A DNA stretch of 64,000 nucleotides from Rotaria sp. Silwood1 (lineage: Eukaryota > Rotifera > Eurotatoria > Philodinida > Philodinidae). Location of the stretch: NCBI GenBank assembly GCA_905250075.1, contig CAJNOP010000036.1, positions 940,392-1,004,391 on the forward strand, read 5' to 3'. A program made the translations under genes and the position numbers. A model generated the notes under the pieces. The model was given only the letters and a program-made list of their open reading frames with translations, searched no databases and was not told the origin of the DNA. Positions 61,101 to 64,000 of this stretch are shown piece by piece; position 1 is the stretch's first letter; the number at the start of each line of letters is the position of its first letter.

Positions 61101-61921
61101 GTTTGGCATTTTTCCAAAGACTTTTCCGACGTCTATTACTTGCAGAACAAATAACTTTCTAAGATTTGTTTTCTTTTTCATAAGTCATATAAAATAAAAT
61201 ATGTGTAGGCTCATTCAGAAAATGTTATATCATTAAGACATAACTAACTTAAATTGTACTCTCAAAGAGAAAACTTTATCCTTATAATGAGTTTCATGTT
61301 GAAAAATTACTTTCTTGTTAGAATATGTTTCTTTGTTCTATAACTGATATTCGAGCAAATGATTTTTATTATTAGAGATGTGTATCCAAAAGCATTCTAG
61401 TGAGAGACCTATTTATGCGTCTTCTATGCCTTAGAAAACTTGTTTTTCGTGACTTGAAAGAGACATAAATCTAATTATGCATTAAAAAAATGGTTATTTC
61501 TTTTCAATTAAAATGTTCAAGTTTACTGTTCCATCTTTATGGCTAACTATATAAAAATGTATCACGAATGTCTAGTGGTTAATTCAACTATAAAAAAGGA
61601 AATAAATAAAATAGATATGTAATGATGTTGACGTATAGGACGAAGTTAAGCAAACTTACATCAATAGACATCATTATAATAATTTGTCTTACAATATTCA
61701 TTTAAAATTTTTCCACTTCGTCAACTTTTTCTTGCAGAACACTATATATATATTTAAAAGAATATTTCTGCCTAGGCTATTGTCAATATAATCATAAAAC
61801 GTAGTTAAAGTTGCAACGCATAACATACAAAAAAACGAAGGAAATGATAATGAATCATCAGATTTAATTCATTACTATAACAAATACATTTTCATTTGTA
61901 TTGTGTGTAACTATTATAACG
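58147..61921. other. Intergenic, no gene supported
   Basis: About 3.8 kb between the foldback element and the plus-strand GPCR. AT-rich, with one coding-like patch at 59621-59827 listed separately. A TA run lies near 59385 and another near 61745. Confidence 0.4.
59621..59827 (-). pseudogene. Possible cysteine-rich exon remnant
   Basis: Open frame of about 68 codons ending in TGA at 59621, with protein-like composition and five cysteines (SCDSYVISKCVW, HKNCTQTYLLF, VGISCRED, NPYCKVAKRQIYSSKS). There is no ATG and no convincing splice acceptor at its upstream side. More coding-like sequence lies upstream to about 60020 in other frames (IPDVSQCLSAFYFF). It may be a decayed gene; no family recognised. 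Confidence 0.22.
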
Positions 61922-62911
61922 ATGAACACCTCTGACTACGAAACATTCGATTACAAAACATCTTTACTTCATCGAATCAAGTTTTCATTAATAATCTTTC
62001 TACAAATTCCAGCATTGATTCTTTCTTTTCTACTATTTGCCTTTCTTAAGAAGAATTGTAAAGCTGCAAAGGCACCACAAAATTATGCGCTGCTGATTCT
62101 ACTTTCAATCAATTTTATTCAATTATCGTTCACGTTACCACTCAATCTTAATTACTATTATCATGACTATGTTACTCCAGCGACACCAGCCTTTTGTACA
62201 GGATGGACTTTTTTTGAATTCACATTATGTTCAATAAGTGAATATCTTATGGCCACTATATCTGTACAACGACACATGCTTGTTTTTAATAGAAATGTTC
62301 TACGAATTCGTCGGATGAGTATTCTGCTCCATCATGTACCACTTTATTTGTCTGTTATTTATCCTATGACATTCTATTTTTTTGCAATAATTATATATCC
62401 ATGTGACGGTACTCAATGGGATTACACTAGCAATATTTGTGGTACAGCTCCTTGTTATCTTGTATTTGATAAAGTTCTAGGTACATTTGATTGGTCAATC
62501 AATAATGGTTTGCCTATGATGATCATTGCATTAGCTAATATTGTGCTCATTGTAAGAGTAATAAAACAAAAACGTGAACAACATCAACCATTGCCATGGA
62601 AAAAACAACGACGTTTAACATTACAATTGCTTGGTATTTCAAGTCTTTATTTAATTGCATGGATGCCATGTCTTGTTGTAGCACTTGTACAAATACTTGG
62701 CTATCCTACCTTTCTTGCTCAAATTCAAACGGACTATTTACTCTTTTTCATGTCTTTCATAATTCTTTTTCTTCCTTGGATATATCTTGGCTTATTACCA
62801 GGTCTATTTCTATGGATTAAGATATTATGCCATTGTATAAAACCACGCAATTCCGTAGGGACTATAGCACAAACTCAATTGATAACAAGAGCACGAGTTG
62901 CCGTAAATTAA
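61922..62911 (+). CDS. Orphan rhodopsin-like G-protein-coupled receptor
   Basis: Intronless, 329 residues from the ATG at 61922; an in-frame TTG seven codons upstream is not a plausible start. Seven hydrophobic helices: FSLIIFLQIPALILSFLLF, ALLILLSINFIQLSFTLPL, FCTGWTFFEFTLCSISEYLM, VPLYLSVIYPMTFYFFAII, LPMMIIALANIVLIVRVI, LLGISSLYLIAWMPCLVVAL and YLLFFMSFIILFLPWIYLG. Cys at the top of helix 3 (AFCTGW) and Cys residues in extracellular loop 2 can form the class A disulfide. The DRY position reads QRH (ISVQRHMLVF). The NPxxY position is altered (LPWIYLGLLPGLF). Basic residues before helix 6 (WKKQRRLTLQLLG) fit G-protein contact. Such single-exon orphan receptors form large lineage-specific families in bdelloids. 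The ligand is unknown. Confidence 0.85.
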   Translation: MNTSDYETFDYKTSLLHRIKFSLIIFLQIPALILSFLLFAFLKKNCKAAKAPQNYALLILLSINFIQLSFTLPLNLNYYYHDYVTPATPAFCTGWTFFEFTLCSISEYLMATISVQRHMLVFNRNVLRIRRMSILLHHVPLYLSVIYPMTFYFFAIIIYPCDGTQWDYTSNICGTAPCYLVFDKVLGTFDWSINNGLPMMIIALANIVLIVRVIKQKREQHQPLPWKKQRRLTLQLLGISSLYLIAWMPCLVVALVQILGYPTFLAQIQTDYLLFFMSFIILFLPWIYLGLLPGLFLWIKILCHCIKPRNSVGTIAQTQLITRARVAVN

Positions 62912-63482
62912 GATTGAAACAATTTATGAAGACGACGACCAAAATTTCTATAGATCACATAAATATATATATCAAAATTAATTGACTTTTATCATTTACT
63001 TATTCTGCTTTACATGCTGTTTTCAATGTACTGTTTGTTTTCTCTTTCATAGTTAGTTGTGTACGCAGTGAAACTATAATTTTTGTCAATATTTAGTGAA
63101 ATTTTTGAAAACATTAATAAATCTCTCTATATAGTAATAGACATAATCTTCTGAGAAGGAGCACAATGCAGAATTTATTAGAAGATTTTATCTTAATTAT
63201 TAAATTAAGAAATTGAAATTTTTACTGTTTATAATCAATCAGAAGTTGATTTTATTTTTGGAATTCTCAGATAAAAATTGATGAGGATTTAATTATTCAT
63301 AATTAAAAAAAATAATCTAAAAACTATCTCAAATTAAGTATAAAATATAACAGCAAGAAACTAACTTTAAAATAGTTGAATATTTTTTTTAGTGTTAGCA
63401 TAAATATTATGAATATTCACATAACTTTATCTAATAAAACTCAATAAGATAAAAAAAATAAATAGAATGTATAGTTTTTTAT
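62912..63482. other. Intergenic between convergent GPCR and RING genes
   Basis: The plus-strand GPCR and minus-strand RING gene converge here, so the stretch holds both 3' ends. Very AT-rich, no other feature. Confidence 0.5.
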
Positions 63483-64000
63483 TTATTTATAATAGATAAC
63501 AGTTGCTACGATAAGAAAAACAAGAAAGATCACGAATATAATAACAACAATAGATGGATGAATAACAGAAAATGATTTTAATCTTTGTTTTTTATTTTCT
63601 GACATATTTCTTTTCACTTTAGACCAATAAAAATGTGTTTGACATCGAATACAAATCATTTCATCACAACCTCCAGTTTTTTCAATAGGTACATAACATC
63701 CAGGACAACGTAAAGTATATCTTTTTATCCATTCATCACTTTTTCCTTGCCATTGCTGTTCACATAAATAATCATTTAATAATTCATTACTTTCATATTT
63801 TAAAAGTATATCACATATAGCTGATGAAGATAAATAAAGAGAACAATTGAATTCTGGACATATTATACAACTAGCTAAACATGAATAAAGTTTTGATAGA
63901 ATATGTTGATGAACACATGAATCACACACTTGACGTTGAACATGTTTTTTTAATGATGAACAACAATAATTTGTAGAAAATAATACATACGAACGATAAC
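63483..64000 (-). CDS. RING/RBR-like membrane E3 ubiquitin ligase, partial (5' end beyond window)
   Basis: The frame is open from the window edge to the stop at 63483, so this is the C-terminal ~172 residues of a longer protein. Visible: a Cys/His cluster like RING1 (NYCCSSL, VCDSCVHQHI, CIICPEFNC); then RCPGCYVPIEKTGGCDEM, continuing CIRCQTHFYW, which has the spacing of RBR RING2 domains, including the Cys after GG that accepts ubiquitin in RBR ligases; then a C-terminal transmembrane helix (VVIIFVIFLVFLIVATVIYY). The tail anchor suggests an organelle or endosomal membrane location, as in the RNF144/RNF19 types. No full IBR domain fits between the two Cys clusters. No ATG start lies in the window. 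Confidence 0.75.
   Translation of the reverse strand, partial: YRSYVLFSTNYCCSSLKKHVQRQVCDSCVHQHILSKLYSCLASCIICPEFNCSLYLSSSAICDILLKYESNELLNDYLCEQQWQGKSDEWIKRYTLRCPGCYVPIEKTGGCDEMICIRCQTHFYWSKVKRNMSENKKQRLKSFSVIHPSIVVIIFVIFLVFLIVATVIYYK

Overview
The window looks like a contig from a bdelloid rotifer (Rotaria/Adineta type). It is strongly AT-rich. Genes are split by many short GT-AG introns, often 45-70 nt. The gene set is typical of that lineage: an ADP-ribosyltransferase/TPR protein, an orphan rhodopsin-like receptor, a coiled-coil/beta-propeller protein, a cytosolic ClpB/Hsp101 disaggregase and a bacterial-type DUF2891 gene. The organism call is inference from content; nothing in the window names the species.

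Layout. 1-300: short tandem repeats. 817-1353: a possible decayed gene. 1999-8305 (-): a TGN38/TGOLN2-like sorting protein with a Lys/Glu/Thr repeat lumenal domain and two alternative last exons, each with a Tyr-based sorting tail. 13293-17147 (+): intronless ubiquitin-specific protease with repeated ubiquitin-like modules. 18572-22706 (-): 15-exon ClpB/Hsp101, with a 430-bp inverted-repeat element just upstream. 26167-27751 (-): opsin, broken by a 100-N assembly gap. 29047-30543 (-): secreted DUF2891 protein, a likely bacterial acquisition. 33658-34809 (-): coiled-coil plus propeller-like protein. 42475-43640 (-): CRAL-TRIO lipid-transfer protein. 51272-56493 (-): a MAPEG/MGST pair, one copy frameshifted, flanking an ART-TPR gene. 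57565-58146: a foldback MITE with TA target-site duplication. 61922-62911 (+): orphan GPCR. 63483-64000 (-): 3' part of a RING-type (RBR-like) membrane E3 ligase.

There is no operon-like logic. The genes are independent eukaryotic units separated by long AT-rich intergenic DNA in which I see no tRNA, rRNA or CRISPR. Several themes fit an animal that survives desiccation: a disaggregase, a highly charged repeat protein, microsomal glutathione transferases and foreign genes that have acquired introns. Exon boundaries were read by eye from splice sites and reading phase. Those in the TGN, opsin, DUF2891, CRAL-TRIO and ART-TPR genes are phase-consistent end to end; those in ClpB are approximate except at the ends.
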